Positions 33,058 to 33,614 of a DNA stretch of 33,614 nt are shown piece after piece. The stretch spans positions 1 to 33,614 of the forward strand of contig JACQWK010000092.1 in NCBI GenBank assembly GCA_016209525.1. The letters are read 5' to 3'. The translations under genes were made by a program, and so were the position numbers. The notes beneath the pieces are model-generated. The model searched no databases, was not told where the DNA came from, and saw only the letters and a program-made list of their open reading frames with translations. Within the stretch, counting starts at the first letter, position 1, and every line of letters begins with the position of its first letter. Source of the stretch: Verrucomicrobiota bacterium (GTDB lineage Bacteria; Verrucomicrobiota; Verrucomicrobiia; Limisphaerales; SIBE01).

Positions 33058-33165
33058 CGAAACACACGAAAGAAACGAGGGCTCAGTCCAAGCGACCGCT
33101 TGCCCTCAATGTGAGTCGAGCGTTGCTCACAATCTCTTTCGCTCTCGTGTGTTTCGTGTGTTTCG
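33058..33165. repeat. Inverted repeat CGAAACACACGAAA/TTTCGTGTGTTTCG
   Basis: A perfect 14-bp inverted repeat at 33058-33071 and 33152-33165 lies just upstream of the PqaA-like start (33032). The gene's promoter must be within or beyond it. No coding sequence is supported in 33033-33393. Confidence 0.8.
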
Positions 33166-33393
33166 CAGTTCCAACTCCGCATTTGAGATCGCGTTTCTGC
33201 GGTGCGGCGCAGAGCGCTTGCGGGACCGATGGGGATGCTTCTCGTTTTCACGCGCGCGGAGCATGGCAGCTTCGCCTCCCGAACTCAACTGCAAGATTCT
33301 GATATCCGTATCGCTGGACTAGCCTGTTTCCTCTCACCCCGGCCCCACTGCGGTTGAATTAAGGAAAACCGGCGGTTTCTTGCTCGTAATCGT

Positions 33394-33461
33394 GCTCTTA
33401 CTCTTACTCTTACTCCTCAACTCCCTGGAGAGATTAAGATTAGGAGTAAGAGTAAGAGCAA
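33394..33461. repeat. CTCTTA tandem repeat folding on its inverted copy
   Basis: GCTCTTACTCTTACTCTTAC (to 33416, ending TCCT) is followed by AGGAGTAAGAGTAAGAGCAA (33442-33461). The six-base unit is tandem on both arms, giving a long hairpin with a loop of about 25 nt. A GTAGCACGAGTTGCACT-like fragment near 33556 may be a degenerate member of the GTAGCGCAG family. The window ends without another gene. Confidence 0.75.
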
Positions 33462-33614
33462 GTCCTGCTCGGGATGGAATTGAATTCATTCTTCGTTCAA
33501 CAGCAGTGCACCCCGGCCCTCTCCCCATGGGAGTTTCTCTGTTGAGCGGCGTTTCTGGCGTAGCACGAGTTGCACTCTATCAGTATCGCCCGAAATCGTC
33601 GCAAGCCGCGACGA

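Noticed and set aside
31410-33302. 630-codon open frame on the plus strand
   Set aside because: It lies antisense to the PqaA-like gene and trpE end, has low-complexity Arg/Gly-rich translation and no family motifs, while the minus strand encodes a clear conserved protein.

Overview
The window looks like chromosomal DNA of a Verrucomicrobiota bacterium, probably of the Pedosphaera/Limisphaerales type. This is an inference from gene families and style: a giant FG-GAP/ASPIC-UnbV protein, a DUF2339-DUF3999 pair, a PqaA-like secreted protein, an ECF sigma/anti-sigma pair, hisF-hisI-trpE, and many GC-rich palindromic repeats between genes. No rRNA, tRNA, CRISPR array, complete insertion sequence or prophage was recognised.

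Layout. 1-3100: a small lysine/glutamate-rich exported protein, a palindromic repeat, and an OmpR-type response regulator overlapping its histidine kinase. 3280-9350: a minus-strand NHL-type propeller protein, a 1247-residue calcium-motif/ASPIC protein, and a SUMF1-fold lipoprotein downstream. 9350-10670: an accessory pocket with a 146-bp palindromic element, a 103-residue unknown protein, and adjoining remnants of a DpnI/Dam-replacing-type endonuclease and an MT-A70-type adenine methyltransferase. 10675-15928 (minus): DUF2339 and DUF3999 membrane proteins. 16413-19013 (minus): ECF sigma factor, membrane-anchored probable anti-sigma protein, and an exported PDZ protein. 19265-23190 (plus): a SNF2/RapA-like helicase with a duplicated uncharacterised N-terminal module, coupled by a 4-nt overlap to a coiled-coil protein resembling the missing C-terminal part of long SNF2 proteins. 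23434-23579: a second, inverted copy of the 146-bp element. 23640-26970: two small unknown proteins, then a minus-strand group of recF, a degenerate nuclease-fold membrane protein and a membrane protein. 27287-28402 (minus): PilT-like ATPase. 28520-31656 (plus): a small HTH-like protein and hisF-hisI-trpE. 31614-33032 (minus): a PqaA-like alpha/beta-hydrolase-fold protein whose 3' end overlaps trpE.

The main points of interest are the helicase plus partner operon, the decayed restriction-modification locus, and the palindromic elements. The two 146-bp copies differ at only two positions. Other palindromes have been absorbed into the 5' ends of reading frames, which makes the longest-ORF start unreliable for several genes. 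Everything was read by eye and family names come from recalled motifs; no database search was run.
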